Below, one piece after another: positions 35,552-43,966 of a stretch of 64,000 bases of DNA (the stretch's first letter is position 1; each line of letters opens with the position of its first letter). Under the pieces are notes generated by a model. It did no database searches. It worked only from the letters and a program-made list of their open reading frames with translations, and was not told the origin of the DNA. A program made the translations under genes and the position numbers. The stretch comes from Paludibaculum fermentans (lineage in GTDB: Bacteria; Acidobacteriota; Terriglobia; Bryobacterales; Bryobacteraceae): the NCBI RefSeq assembly GCF_015277775.1, contig NZ_CP063849.1, positions 3,100,001-3,164,000 of the forward strand, written 5' to 3'.

Positions 35552-35959
35552 GCAGTTTCTCAGCGTGCCTGGGGTCTGCGACTACGTGGGATCCGGAGAC
35601 GGACTCGCGATTTGCGCCCGCTCCGGCATGGCCTTCCCCTTCTGTCCACAGGGTCGGCATCCCAGAGGGTCATTCTCGAAGCTCAATACCCAGCCCACTG
35701 ATCCCTCTGTCTACGCTTCGGTCCGCGCCTCGCGACGCGCCCCGCAAGACTCGAGGCCAGGTGGTTCGCTACTCCCTTCCTGTAGGACTCTTGCATTCCC
35801 TACTGCATGCCGGTTTATCCCGGCGCTCGGACAGACTGGCTTGCTCGAGCACGGAAGTCAGTGACTCCACCGGCACACGGCGGACTCCGGCGGATTCCCT
35901 GCGGTTGGTTCCGGAGAGTGCTGGAACCTCCTATACTCGGGGGTGAAGCGGAAGAATCT

Positions 35960-36802
35960 ATGACTCGAGCGCAGTGGTATCGCGCGGCGGCCGTGATTGT
36001 GGTTGCGGCTGGCGGATTGCTTTTGATGAGTTCAATGGGGCGGCTGCAGTGGCCTTCCGTCCTGGTTTACTCCGGACTGGTGACCTTTGCCTGCGGACTT
36101 TTCTCGATTCTCGTGCCCGCGCGATGGCTGGGCTTCGCCCGGCGTCTCCACAGCCTGGCAGCCGGAGCCGGTGTGGGCGCTGTGCTCCTCGCGGCTGGCA
36201 TGTTTTGGCCTCTCAGCGCCTACGATACGCCTTCTCCGACGAGCCGGATCGATGCCTTCCTGCCTGCGTATCACTTCCAGGAACGTCATGAACTCGTGGT
36301 GAATGCGCCCGTTGAACGCGTACGAGAGGCGCTGCGCCAGGTCACTTTTTCGGATATCGGCGCAATGCAGACGCTCGGACGAATCCGCGGGTTCGTGATG
36401 GGCGGCCCGCGGCGGCAGGCTCCCGCACAGGCTGGGGCGGCCCCGATGCCGGTGCTCGATGTGGTGAAGCGGCCAGAGTCCGGTTTCTTCACTTTGGACG
36501 ATACGCCGCATGAGTTTGTCTTTGGACTCGCGGGCCAACCTTGGAACAACAAGCCCGTGCGGGTGACAGCGGAGGAGTTTCGAAGCTGGAGGCCGCCCGG
36601 GCAGGTCAAAGTCGCCGCGAATTTCCTGATGGAGGATGCCGGCGGCGGACGGACGCGGTTGATTACGGAGACTCGGATCGCCGCCACCGACGAAGCGGCC
36701 CAGCGCACGATGGCCCGCTACTGGGCGCTGGTTTATCCGGGCAGCGGGATGATCCGGTGGGGCCTGCTGCATGCGATCCAGGCGCGAGCGGAACGGCCGT
36801 GA
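35960..36802 (+). CDS. Membrane protein with SRPBCC/START-like soluble domain
   Basis: The ATG at 35960, preceded by GCGGAAG, gives 280 residues. Three hydrophobic segments come first (AAAVIVVAAGGLLLMSSM, VLVYSGLVTFACGLFSILV and AAGAGVGAVLLAAGMFW, within residues 8-90). The rest resembles an SRPBCC lipid-binding domain: YHFQERHELVVNAPVERVREALRQVT-like start, HEFVFGLAG, VAANFLMEDAGGGRTRLITETRI and a final helix TMARYWALVYPGSGMIRWGLL. The fold usually binds hydrophobic ligands. No partner gene is evident. The intron's 5' end lies 81 bp upstream, so the promoter region may have been altered by the insertion. Confidence 0.7.
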   Translation: MTRAQWYRAAAVIVVAAGGLLLMSSMGRLQWPSVLVYSGLVTFACGLFSILVPARWLGFARRLHSLAAGAGVGAVLLAAGMFWPLSAYDTPSPTSRIDAFLPAYHFQERHELVVNAPVERVREALRQVTFSDIGAMQTLGRIRGFVMGGPRRQAPAQAGAAPMPVLDVVKRPESGFFTLDDTPHEFVFGLAGQPWNNKPVRVTAEEFRSWRPPGQVKVAANFLMEDAGGGRTRLITETRIAATDEAAQRTMARYWALVYPGSGMIRWGLLHAIQARAERP

Positions 36803-36909
36803 TCCGGGCACCGGGCAGAGGGGCTACCCACGCGAACTCCTCCGAGCCACCATACCTGCCATGACTGGCGGGCCTGGCGCTATCGCGTGAGTAGCCGCCC
36901 TGTTGCGGG

Positions 36910-37488
36910 CTACTGGCCTTCGCAGCTCACTTTATTGTTCCAGTCGACGAAAGCGCCGTTGGGGTTGTCGCGCCAGGCCCAGACGTGGAGTTCAAAGAAG
37001 GCTGGGATGCCGTAGCGGTTGGGGCTGTTCACGAATTGAAACGCCTGGCCTTCCAGCATCGGGGGGCTGGTGTGATTCTTCATCCACGTGGCGGCGTCGA
37101 CGATAAACTCGACGCCAACCAGACGCATGCCGCCGCTGGACGGTTCGTAGATGAGCGCTTCGGGCCTGGTGGCGTCGACCTCGCCGTCGCCGACCAGATC
37201 GCCGTTGATGTAGTGGATGCCCATGGCTCCGTGATCGGGACCGCTGACACAGCCGAAGGCGGGCATGTAGCCGGCGCCGGCGGTGGCGTTGACGTCAAGG
37301 AAGGGCCGGGTGGCCAGGCGTACGATATCCACCAATTTGGCGGACACTTTGACGTTGTGGCCTGCGTGCATGCCGCCCATGTCGTCGGTGGCGGCGAAGA
37401 GGGCGACTGACCCGAGCAGCGCGGGCGCCAGCGCCAGCACCATCTGGCGCGTCGTTGCGCTGCAGATAAAAGTTCTCAATTTCCTCAT
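36910..37488 (-). CDS. Secreted protein of unknown function
   Basis: The ATG at 37488 (AAGGAAAAACC upstream) gives 192 residues with a signal peptide (MVLALAPALLGSVALFA) and a His/Met-rich mature start (DDMGGMHAGHN). The remaining sequence (GYMPAFGCVSGPDHGAMGIHY, PEALIYEPSSGGMRLVGVEFIV, FELHVWAWRDNPNGAFVDWN, KVSCEGQ) contains conserved-looking Cys and Trp/Asn motifs that I have seen in small exported proteins of unknown role. The His/Met cluster could bind a metal; that is inference. Confidence 0.7.
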   Translation of the reverse strand: MRKLRTFICSATTRQMVLALAPALLGSVALFAATDDMGGMHAGHNVKVSAKLVDIVRLATRPFLDVNATAGAGYMPAFGCVSGPDHGAMGIHYINGDLVGDGEVDATRPEALIYEPSSGGMRLVGVEFIVDAATWMKNHTSPPMLEGQAFQFVNSPNRYGIPAFFELHVWAWRDNPNGAFVDWNNKVSCEGQ

Positions 37489-37994
37489 TATGGTTTTTCC
37501 TTGAATAGAGATATGGAGGCTTTGGGGGCGCCTTTGAGCCAGCCTTGCCAGCCTCCCCACTCATGCAAGCGAGAGGCCCGCGAAGAATTAGCGGAGTTTC
37601 TGAGAAAAAATGTGAGCTTGATTTTGGTGGCGCCTGGGCGGGGCTCGATCGAAGGAAAGTCGAGTTGCAGTGACCTCGGTGGCGGGCCAGGAGCCGGGCT
37701 GAAGAGAGTGGGCGCGGTTACCTTGGCCCGGTCCGTTGAAGATGCGTGGGTGACCGTGGCCCGCTCGTTGCCAGTCGCGGTTCGCACCTATGTCCCCGAA
37801 TGGACCAACGCGGCGGGGCCCCCTCCTTAACGGTCGGGGTTCGTAGCGGCCTGGTTCGATTGGCTTGCCAATTCTGCTTCCGGATCTCGCTTATTGAACA
37901 GGGAAGATGGAGAGTCGGATGACATTGACGGATGCTTGGGTGCCGCGGCGGGCACCCGATGGGGCGGACTTCCGCCAAATGCGCCGCAACACGG
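37489..37994. other. 506-bp intergenic region
   Basis: It lies between the start of the secreted protein gene and the 3' end of the sigma factor gene. I see no convincing gene, RNA or strong hairpin. A plus-strand ORF of about 109 codons (37501-37830) has unconvincing composition. Confidence 0.5.
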
Positions 37995-38528
37995 CTATTG
38001 CGCGAGACTGCGGCGGAGCCAGGCCTGCGCCAGGCGGAGATCGTGACGCACGACATGGACGGATTGCCCCGTGGCTTGGGCCGTTTCCTCCGCCGTCATG
38101 CCCCCGAAGTAGCGCATTTCGATCAACTGGGCCAGGGACGCGTCCTCTTGCGCCAGTTGTTCCAGCGCGCGGTTCAAGTGCAGCAGGTCGACGGGCTCCA
38201 CACCGCCATTGCTGGCTACGGCCAGTCCGGTGGTCAAGGGAACCGCATCGCTGGCGCGCTTGTGGGCCGCTCGCGCGCGTGCATAATCCACCAGCACCTG
38301 GCGCATCACGCGGGACGCCACGGCCAGGAAATGGGCGCGGTCCTCGAAATGACGCTCCTGCCCGGCAACGAGTTTTACGTACACCTCGTTTATCAACGCA
38401 GTGGGCTGCAAGGTGTGGCCCGCGCGCTCGCCCCGCAGCTTCGCCGACGCGATGCGGTGCAGCTCTCCGTACAGCAGATCAACGAATTCGCTTAAAGCAT
38501 TATCGCTACTCACGGGAAGGCCTTCCAT
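37995..38528 (-). CDS. ECF-type RNA polymerase sigma factor
   Basis: The 177-residue protein has sigma region 2 (about 12-85: FVDLLYGELHRIASAKLRGE, LINEVYVKLV, AHFLAVASRVMRQVLVDYAR) and region 4 (about 120-175: MTAEETAQATGQSVHVVRHDLRLAQAWL, a helix-turn-helix). It matches the acidobacterial and planctomycete group of ECF factors that pair with Ser/Thr kinases and lack an anti-sigma factor. The kinase gene is divergent, with 85 bp between the start codons. Phosphorylation by that kinase is a likely control but is inferred. Confidence 0.9.
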   Translation of the reverse strand: MEGLPVSSDNALSEFVDLLYGELHRIASAKLRGERAGHTLQPTALINEVYVKLVAGQERHFEDRAHFLAVASRVMRQVLVDYARARAAHKRASDAVPLTTGLAVASNGGVEPVDLLHLNRALEQLAQEDASLAQLIEMRYFGGMTAEETAQATGQSVHVVRHDLRLAQAWLRRSLAQ

Positions 38529-38613
38529 GCTTCCGAGGCAAGCCAGATGACGTATCCTTAATCGTACAACTCTCTACTGTATCTCCTCAAGCTGGCTCAC
38601 TCCTGGACGCGCA

Positions 38614-41250
38614 ATGAATCACGAACTGCGAGAGCTGTTTCACGAGCTGGTTGGACTGACGCCTCGGGAGCGGGAAAAGGTCTTCCGGACTCGAGAGATT
38701 TCCGCCGAACTGAGGGCGGAAGTTGTGTCGCTGCTGAGTTACGAGTCGGAAAGTTTTGACGACCTTACCGGCGTGGTCGCGGCAGCCGCGGGGGAGTGGC
38801 TGCGCAACGCGGAGGGCGGCGACCCAAGCCATTGTGGGCCGTACCGCCTGTTGAAGCCGATTGGCGCCGGCGGCATGGGTGTGGTCTACCTGGCCGAGCG
38901 AGCCGACGGGGAGATCCATCAGACAGTCGCGGTGAAGCTGCTGCGCCAGTTCCAACGGCAGGAGTGGCACGACCGGTTCCTGAGGGAACGGCAACTGCTG
39001 GCGTCGCTCCAGCACCCCTCCATTGTCCATGTGGTGGACGCGGGCCATACGACGGACGGACGTCCGTATCTCGTGATGGAGTACGTAGACGGAGTTCCGA
39101 TCGATGTGTATACAGCCGGGATCAGGGTGGAGCAACGGCTGAGGCTTTTCCTGAAGGTGTGCGAGGGCGTCTCGCACGCGCACCGGCGGCTGATCATCCA
39201 TCGCGACCTGAAGCCTTCCAATATTCTGGTGACTCCGGCGGGTTCACCGAAGTTGCTGGATTTCGGGATCGCCCGGCTGGTGGACGAGACTGGCGAAGCG
39301 ACACAGACGATCGAGCGGTTGCTGACACCGAACTACGCGAGTCCGGAACAGTTCGCGGGCGAAGCGCAGACGACGGCGACCGACGTGTATTCCCTGGGCG
39401 CCGTGCTGTACAAACTGCTCACGGGCGTGGCGCCACCCAGAAACCACCAGACAGGCGAGGCGGCCGCGCTGGCAGCGCCCAGCCGGATCAACCCGGAGGT
39501 CCCCAAGGATTTGGATTTCGTCCTGCGCAAGGCACTGCGCACGGAGCCGGAGGAGCGCTACAGTTCGGTGGATGAAATGGCGGGCGACATCAGGGCGGTG
39601 CTGGCGTGGAGGCCGGTGCAGGCCCGATCGGGTGACATCTGGTATCGCACCCGGCGCTTCCTGCGCCGCTACTGGGTGCCGGTGGCGGCCACGGCGGCGG
39701 TGGTGGCCAGTCTCTCCGCGGGGGTCTACTTCGCCAACCGGGAGCGAGCGATCGCGGAGCGGCGTTTCCAGGATGTGCGCCAACTGGCCGGGAAGCTGCT
39801 GGATGTCGATGTGGAAGTCGCGCAACTGGCGGGCGGCGCAAAGGCCAGGCAGCTGATTGTGGACATGGCGCTGGAGTATCTGCGGCGCGTGAGCGTGGAT
39901 GCGCGGATGGATCCTGAATTGAGCCTGGAGGTGGCCACGGCCTACATGCGCGTGGCGCGGGTGCAGGGCGTCAGCATCTCGGCGAACCTGGGGCAGACGG
40001 ACAAGTCCGAGCAGAACGAACGCAAGGCCGAGGAGTTGATCCAGGCGGTGCTGGCGGCGCGGCCACAGAGTCGCGTGGCCATTCTGCGATCGGCCCAGAT
40101 AGCGCACGACCGGATGATCCTGGCCGGGGACGGAGGCCGTGACGAGGAAGCATTGCAGCTCGCCCGAAGGTCGGCTGGGGCCCTCAAGCGCTATCTGGGT
40201 TTGGCGCGGGCGGGCGCCTTGCCGGAACGGCTGGAAGCACAGCAGGCAATCATTACCGGGATCAACGTCGCGAACCGGTACCGTCTGGCAGGACAACAGG
40301 ACGAGGCCCTGCAGCTCTGCGCCAGCACCATCGACTTCGCGAAAGCAACAAACTGGCCGAGCCAGACCGGCGCCACGCTGATGATTGTGGCCTTAATTCA
40401 CCGGGAGCGTGGGGAACTCGACCAGGCGCTCCAGGCGATTCGGGAGTCGGTCAGGATCCTGGATCCGGGTACGCAGGAGAAGCGCCCAGGCCGTTTGCTG
40501 ACGCTCTCCCTGGCGCTGGTGAGGGAAGGCCAAATCCTGGGAGAAGCCGACGCCATCAGCCTGGACCGGCCCAGGGAGGCCGAGGCCAGCCTGACGCGCG
40601 CGTTCACCATCGCGGACGAATTTGCCAGGCGCGATCCGAAGGATTTTCTCAGTGGACACCGTGCCTATTTCGCGGAAGCCAGGCTGGCGGACATCGTGCG
40701 GCATTCGGATCCGCGCCGAGCATTAGGACTGTACAACGACGCGCTGAAGCGTCTGGAGGGCACGACCGAGAATGCGGGCTGGCGCCGGAATATGGCCAGC
40801 ACCCTGGCGGCATCCGTCTTTCCGCTGCTGGAACTCGGACAGAACGCCGAGGCGCGCCAACGTCTGGATGCTGCCTTTGGCCAACTGAGCACGTTGAAGC
40901 AGTATCCCGCGGAGACGATCGAACTGGGCTCAGAGGCGGTGCAGGGACTGCAGGCGCGGGCAGAGTATGAATCCAGGACGGGCAACGCCCGGCGTGGCGC
41001 CGAGATCTACCAGGAACTACTGGAGCGGGTGATGGCCTCGAGGCCGAAACCGGCATCGAATCTGCCGGAGGCCGTGGAGATGTCCAATCTCTACCGGAGT
41101 GCAGCCCGCATCCACAGGCTCGCCGGACAGGCCGGCAAGGCCTCCGCGCTGGACGCGGAGCGCCAAGCGCTCTGGCAGTCATGGCTTGTGAGGCTCCCGA
41201 AGAACGCGTTCGTGATGCGGCAACTCGAAGCCGCGAAGGCGGGGCGCTAG
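38614..41250 (+). CDS. Ser/Thr protein kinase with membrane anchor and helical-repeat sensor half
   Basis: The 878-residue protein has a Pkn-type kinase domain at about 75-335: Gly loop IGAGGMGVVY (near 83), catalytic loop HRDLKPSN (near 195) and DFGIARL (near 215), then NYASPEQF. A short prefix (residues 1-70, EREKVFRTREISAELRAEV) is typical of acidobacterial kinases. One transmembrane helix (about 352-374, VPVAATAAVVASLSAGVYFA) follows. The remaining 500 residues are helical, with TPR-like pairs (ALQAIRESVRIL, EASLTRAFTIADEFARRDP, GRRD-type loops) and would lie outside the cytoplasm. It is probably a signal receptor that controls the adjacent sigma factor. Confidence 0.9.
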   Translation: MNHELRELFHELVGLTPREREKVFRTREISAELRAEVVSLLSYESESFDDLTGVVAAAAGEWLRNAEGGDPSHCGPYRLLKPIGAGGMGVVYLAERADGEIHQTVAVKLLRQFQRQEWHDRFLRERQLLASLQHPSIVHVVDAGHTTDGRPYLVMEYVDGVPIDVYTAGIRVEQRLRLFLKVCEGVSHAHRRLIIHRDLKPSNILVTPAGSPKLLDFGIARLVDETGEATQTIERLLTPNYASPEQFAGEAQTTATDVYSLGAVLYKLLTGVAPPRNHQTGEAAALAAPSRINPEVPKDLDFVLRKALRTEPEERYSSVDEMAGDIRAVLAWRPVQARSGDIWYRTRRFLRRYWVPVAATAAVVASLSAGVYFANRERAIAERRFQDVRQLAGKLLDVDVEVAQLAGGAKARQLIVDMALEYLRRVSVDARMDPELSLEVATAYMRVARVQGVSISANLGQTDKSEQNERKAEELIQAVLAARPQSRVAILRSAQIAHDRMILAGDGGRDEEALQLARRSAGALKRYLGLARAGALPERLEAQQAIITGINVANRYRLAGQQDEALQLCASTIDFAKATNWPSQTGATLMIVALIHRERGELDQALQAIRESVRILDPGTQEKRPGRLLTLSLALVREGQILGEADAISLDRPREAEASLTRAFTIADEFARRDPKDFLSGHRAYFAEARLADIVRHSDPRRALGLYNDALKRLEGTTENAGWRRNMASTLAASVFPLLELGQNAEARQRLDAAFGQLSTLKQYPAETIELGSEAVQGLQARAEYESRTGNARRGAEIYQELLERVMASRPKPASNLPEAVEMSNLYRSAARIHRLAGQAGKASALDAERQALWQSWLVRLPKNAFVMRQLEAAKAGR

Positions 41251-41433
41251 CCGGAGAGTTGCTGACGGCCCTGCAAGACCGCTTCCCGTGGTGGGCAGCC
41301 GGGCAATCCTGTCACGATTTGAGGGCCCGCGAGTTCTGAGTGCGCCGATGGCCTGCCCCACCGGCGTCACGGCACAAACGGAATCACGGCCAAACGCAAA
41401 TCAGACCACAGGACGTCATTCGACGAATTGCGG

Positions 41434-42324
41434 TCACACCCGCGACTTGAGTCGCCTGAGCAGATTCATCAGTCCCGACCTTGGCCGCAACAGCGCGCTG
41501 GCGGTCAAACCGAACAGCAGCAGGGATGCGGTGCCTGGTTCCGGAATCTCGGCAAGCGGGGCTCGTCCGCTGAAGCCATAGCTGCCGAAATCCTGGCTGG
41601 CCGAATCGCTGGCGATGAAGTTATCAATCAGCGTTACCGCTCCCGACCGGGCAAAAACCCGGCCGCCCATCAGGTGAGCATTTGCGCCCAGACTGACACT
41701 CGCGTAGGCCAGGATATTGCCAGCAAACGCCGATCCAGCACCCAAGGTCGCGCTCGAGCCCAGCACCCAGTAGACCTGGGTCCCGGGACCACCATGGATC
41801 ACCTGGACCTCAGAGGCGGCGGCGGTCGTCAGGGCATGATCCAACTGGAAGACGAAGTGAGCATTGGGATCGCCCTCCGCATCCAGCACCAGCTTGCCAG
41901 TCAGCAACGCCGTCGGATCCGACATATGGTACACACCCGCGGTCAGCGTCCGGTTGCCCAGATCGCTGAGCGAGAGATCGCTCGTCATAGAGAGGCCCAG
42001 CAGATAACCCGCCGCTGAGTTGGCATCGGCCAAGGCCTGGTCCGCTGACGAACCCGGACCCAGCATAGCCCCATCGGTCAAAGTACCGGGCGGAAAGCCC
42101 GTGATAGCGGCAAGAGAAATCGAAACGCCCAGATCTCCCGAGATCAGTGTATTCGCATTGGGCGCGACATGGGCGTTGGTCACCCCGGCGTAGCCAAAAA
42201 CAGCGAAGGTCTGGGCGGATCCCAGGATAGGGGCGCCACTGGCGACGTATGGACAAAGCAGCAGTGCGGCGATCGGCAGAATGCCTGCCAATTTGGCCGC
42301 AGGGCGGGTAAACGGGAATTGCAT
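41434..42324 (-). CDS. Ice-binding-like (DUF3494) PEP-CTERM protein
   Basis: The ATG at 42324 gives 296 residues. After the signal peptide (LAGILPIAALLLCPYVASGA) comes the DUF3494 pattern: SAQTFAVFGYAGVTNAHVAP, NTLISGDLGVS, ITGFPPGTL, ALADANSAAGYLLGL, LTAGVYHMS, HFVFQLDHAL, QVYWVLGSSATLGAGSAFAG and GRVFARSGAVTLIDN. This is the beta-helical ice-binding fold, also found in bacterial adhesins without ice binding. The C-terminus has IPEPGTASLLLFGL and Arg-rich tail, a PEP-CTERM signal, so it should be sorted to the surface. It is convergent with the kinase gene. Confidence 0.85.
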   Translation of the reverse strand: MQFPFTRPAAKLAGILPIAALLLCPYVASGAPILGSAQTFAVFGYAGVTNAHVAPNANTLISGDLGVSISLAAITGFPPGTLTDGAMLGPGSSADQALADANSAAGYLLGLSMTSDLSLSDLGNRTLTAGVYHMSDPTALLTGKLVLDAEGDPNAHFVFQLDHALTTAAASEVQVIHGGPGTQVYWVLGSSATLGAGSAFAGNILAYASVSLGANAHLMGGRVFARSGAVTLIDNFIASDSASQDFGSYGFSGRAPLAEIPEPGTASLLLFGLTASALLRPRSGLMNLLRRLKSRV

Positions 42325-42439
42325 AATCTCAGAACTGGCAATCCGATGGCCATGCCATCCGGAGCGCCCTGGCCAGAATCCGCCGTGCCTGCAGTCGCGC
42401 GCAGGGGCGGCCCACCGACAGGCTGGTGGGCAGGCGAAA

Positions 42440-42480
42440 CAGCCCGCGGCAGAAGTCGCGCAGCCAGCGGGACTTCCGCC
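42440..42480. repeat. REP-like hairpin
   Basis: GGCAGAAGTCGCG (42448-42460) and CGGGACTTCCGCC (42468-42480) form an imperfect stem around a 7-base loop, preceded by CAGCCCGC. The same arms border the element at 9023-9291 and occur as a half-site at 27840. It lies between two genes of the same strand. Confidence 0.65.
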
Positions 42481-42506
42481 ACAAACTACACAGGAAGAGA
42501 CGTTGA

Positions 42507-42878
42507 TTACGGAGCCGCCACCACAAGGGGCCGCTTGAGCAGGATGGTGAGCTGTCCGGGCTTCAGCGTGGAAGTCCCGACCACTTCCCAGCCCACCATA
42601 CCCGCCCGATTCAACTCCTCCACCAGCAGGCCGCCGCTGATGGGTTCGACGGCACGCGGAGGGAAGATCTGGGTGGGCTTGCCGGCTTCGGCGATCATCA
42701 TCGCGTATTCCCACCGGCTGGCCGTCGCCCAGGTGACTCCATTCAGGCCGCCCGGCCAGGGCGACGTATCCAGGTGCTCCACGGTGAGCGGGGGTTTGGG
42801 CGGCAACGGAGGCCGCTTCAGCGTCTGGGCAAACCCTGGCGACAGGGAGAAGGCCACCGCGAGAGCGGCGAGTTTCAT
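42507..42878 (-). CDS. Small secreted protein of unknown function
   Basis: The 123-residue protein starts with a short signal peptide (KLAALAVAFSLSPGFAQ) and a Pro/Lys-rich linker (KRPPLPPKPPL). The mature domain includes SRWEYAMMIAEAG, SGGLLVEELNRAGMVGWEVVG and a final LTILLKRPL. This is the pattern of the small 'W-E-Y ... LN..G..GWE.V ... LKRp' domain (like DUF4177-type proteins) of unknown role. It starts 35 bp downstream of the isocitrate dehydrogenase gene and is probably cotranscribed with it. Confidence 0.7.
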   Translation of the reverse strand: MKLAALAVAFSLSPGFAQTLKRPPLPPKPPLTVEHLDTSPWPGGLNGVTWATASRWEYAMMIAEAGKPTQIFPPRAVEPISGGLLVEELNRAGMVGWEVVGTSTLKPGQLTILLKRPLVVAAP

Positions 42879-42913
42879 GGAGGCTCCTTTGCCGGACTGG
42901 CCCGCCGGCCGGT

Positions 42914-43921
42914 TTAATCCAGGTTGTGAATCACAGAGTCTGTGAAGTCGTTAGTGCCGCAGGAGCCGCCCAGGTCCCGCGTCAGATGCGTTCCCTCGCG
43001 GAAGGTCTTGGCGAGTGCCCTCTGCAACCGGTCCGCCGCGGCGCCCTCGCCAAGATGGCGCAACATGAGGATCGAGGAAGACATGAGTGCCGTGGGGTTG
43101 GCGATGCCGTGACCGGCGATGTCCGGCGCGGAGCCGTGCACCGCTTCAAAGACCGCGTGATTCTCGCCCATATTGGCGCCGGGGACCACGCCGAGGCCGC
43201 CCACCAGGCCGGCCGCGAGATCGGACACGATGTCGCCGTAGAGGTTCGGCAGCAGCAACACATCGAACGTTTCGGGCCGCATCACCAACTGCATCGACGC
43301 GTTATCGACGATGAGTTCGTTGTAGGCGATTTCGGGATACTCGGTGGCGATTTCACGGCAGCAGCGGATGAACAGGCCATCCGACAGCTTCATGATGTTC
43401 GCCTTGTGGACCGCTGTGATCTTGCGGCGGCCATTCTTCTTGGAGTATTCGAAGGCGTAGCGCGCGATGCGGATGGACGCGTAGCGCGTGATGATCTTGA
43501 GGCTCTCGACGACGTCCTTGACGACCTCGTGCTCGAGGCCCGAGTAAAGGTCTTCCGTGTTTTCACGGAAGATCACCATGTCGATGTTGACATCCTGGAA
43601 ACGCGTCTTGAGGCCGGGCAGCGTGAAGACGGGGCGAACGTTGGCAAACAGGTCCAACTGCTTGCGGATGGCTACGTTGACGCTCTTGAAGCCGCCCGCG
43701 ATGGGTGTGGTGACAGGCCCCTTCAGGGCGATGCCTGTGCGTTCGATCGACTCCAACACGTGCGGAGGCAGGCTGGTGCCGGACTTCTCGATGATCGAGG
43801 CCGAAAGCTCGACCTTCTCCCAATCGATCGCGACACCTGTCGCTTCCAGCACTCGCACGGTCGCATCGGCAACTTCCGGCCCGATGCCATCGCCGGGGAT
43901 CAGAGTGATTTTGTAGGCCAC
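42914..43921 (-). CDS. NAD-dependent isocitrate dehydrogenase family
   Basis: The 335-residue protein is a beta-decarboxylating dehydrogenase. It shows ITLIPGDGIGPEV at the start, LKGPVTTPIAGGFKSVNVAIRK with the isocitrate-type Ser, FRENTEDLYSG, HKANIMKLSDG, NELIVDNASMQLV with catalytic Asp, NLYGDIVSDLAAGLVGGLG and VFEAVHGSAPDIAG. NVAIRKQLDLFANVRP and ENTEDLYSGLEHE favour isocitrate dehydrogenase of the short NAD type over 3-isopropylmalate dehydrogenase. It forms 2-oxoglutarate in the TCA cycle. It is divergent from purH with 45 bp between starts. Confidence 0.85.
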   Translation of the reverse strand: MAYKITLIPGDGIGPEVADATVRVLEATGVAIDWEKVELSASIIEKSGTSLPPHVLESIERTGIALKGPVTTPIAGGFKSVNVAIRKQLDLFANVRPVFTLPGLKTRFQDVNIDMVIFRENTEDLYSGLEHEVVKDVVESLKIITRYASIRIARYAFEYSKKNGRRKITAVHKANIMKLSDGLFIRCCREIATEYPEIAYNELIVDNASMQLVMRPETFDVLLLPNLYGDIVSDLAAGLVGGLGVVPGANMGENHAVFEAVHGSAPDIAGHGIANPTALMSSSILMLRHLGEGAAADRLQRALAKTFREGTHLTRDLGGSCGTNDFTDSVIHNLD

Positions 43922-43966
43922 GTCAACATGGTAGCAATGCCGCCGATAGTGGGAGAATAGACGTTT

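Larger units (their letters stand above)
33910..35878 (-). mobile_element. Group II intron with RT/maturase
   Basis: The element reads on the minus strand. Its 5' end is placed at 35878, where GTGTGCCGG fits the GUGYG consensus of group II introns; the bases that follow (35560-35850) fold-rich and gene-free, as expected for domains I-III. The reverse transcriptase gene occupies domain IV. Domain V lies at 33949-33982 and a domain VI-like hairpin with CCCTACC (candidate branch A) follows, so the 3' end is near 33910, with a few bases uncertainty. Total length is about 1.97 kb. The 5' exon side ends in GGAGTCCGCC and the 3' exon begins near TCGCCAGTC. It lies between genes, shortly after the hybrid permease. 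Confidence 0.8.

Noticed and set aside
37501-37830. 109-codon plus-strand ORF
   Set aside because: No good start, no motif and atypical composition; treated as intergenic.
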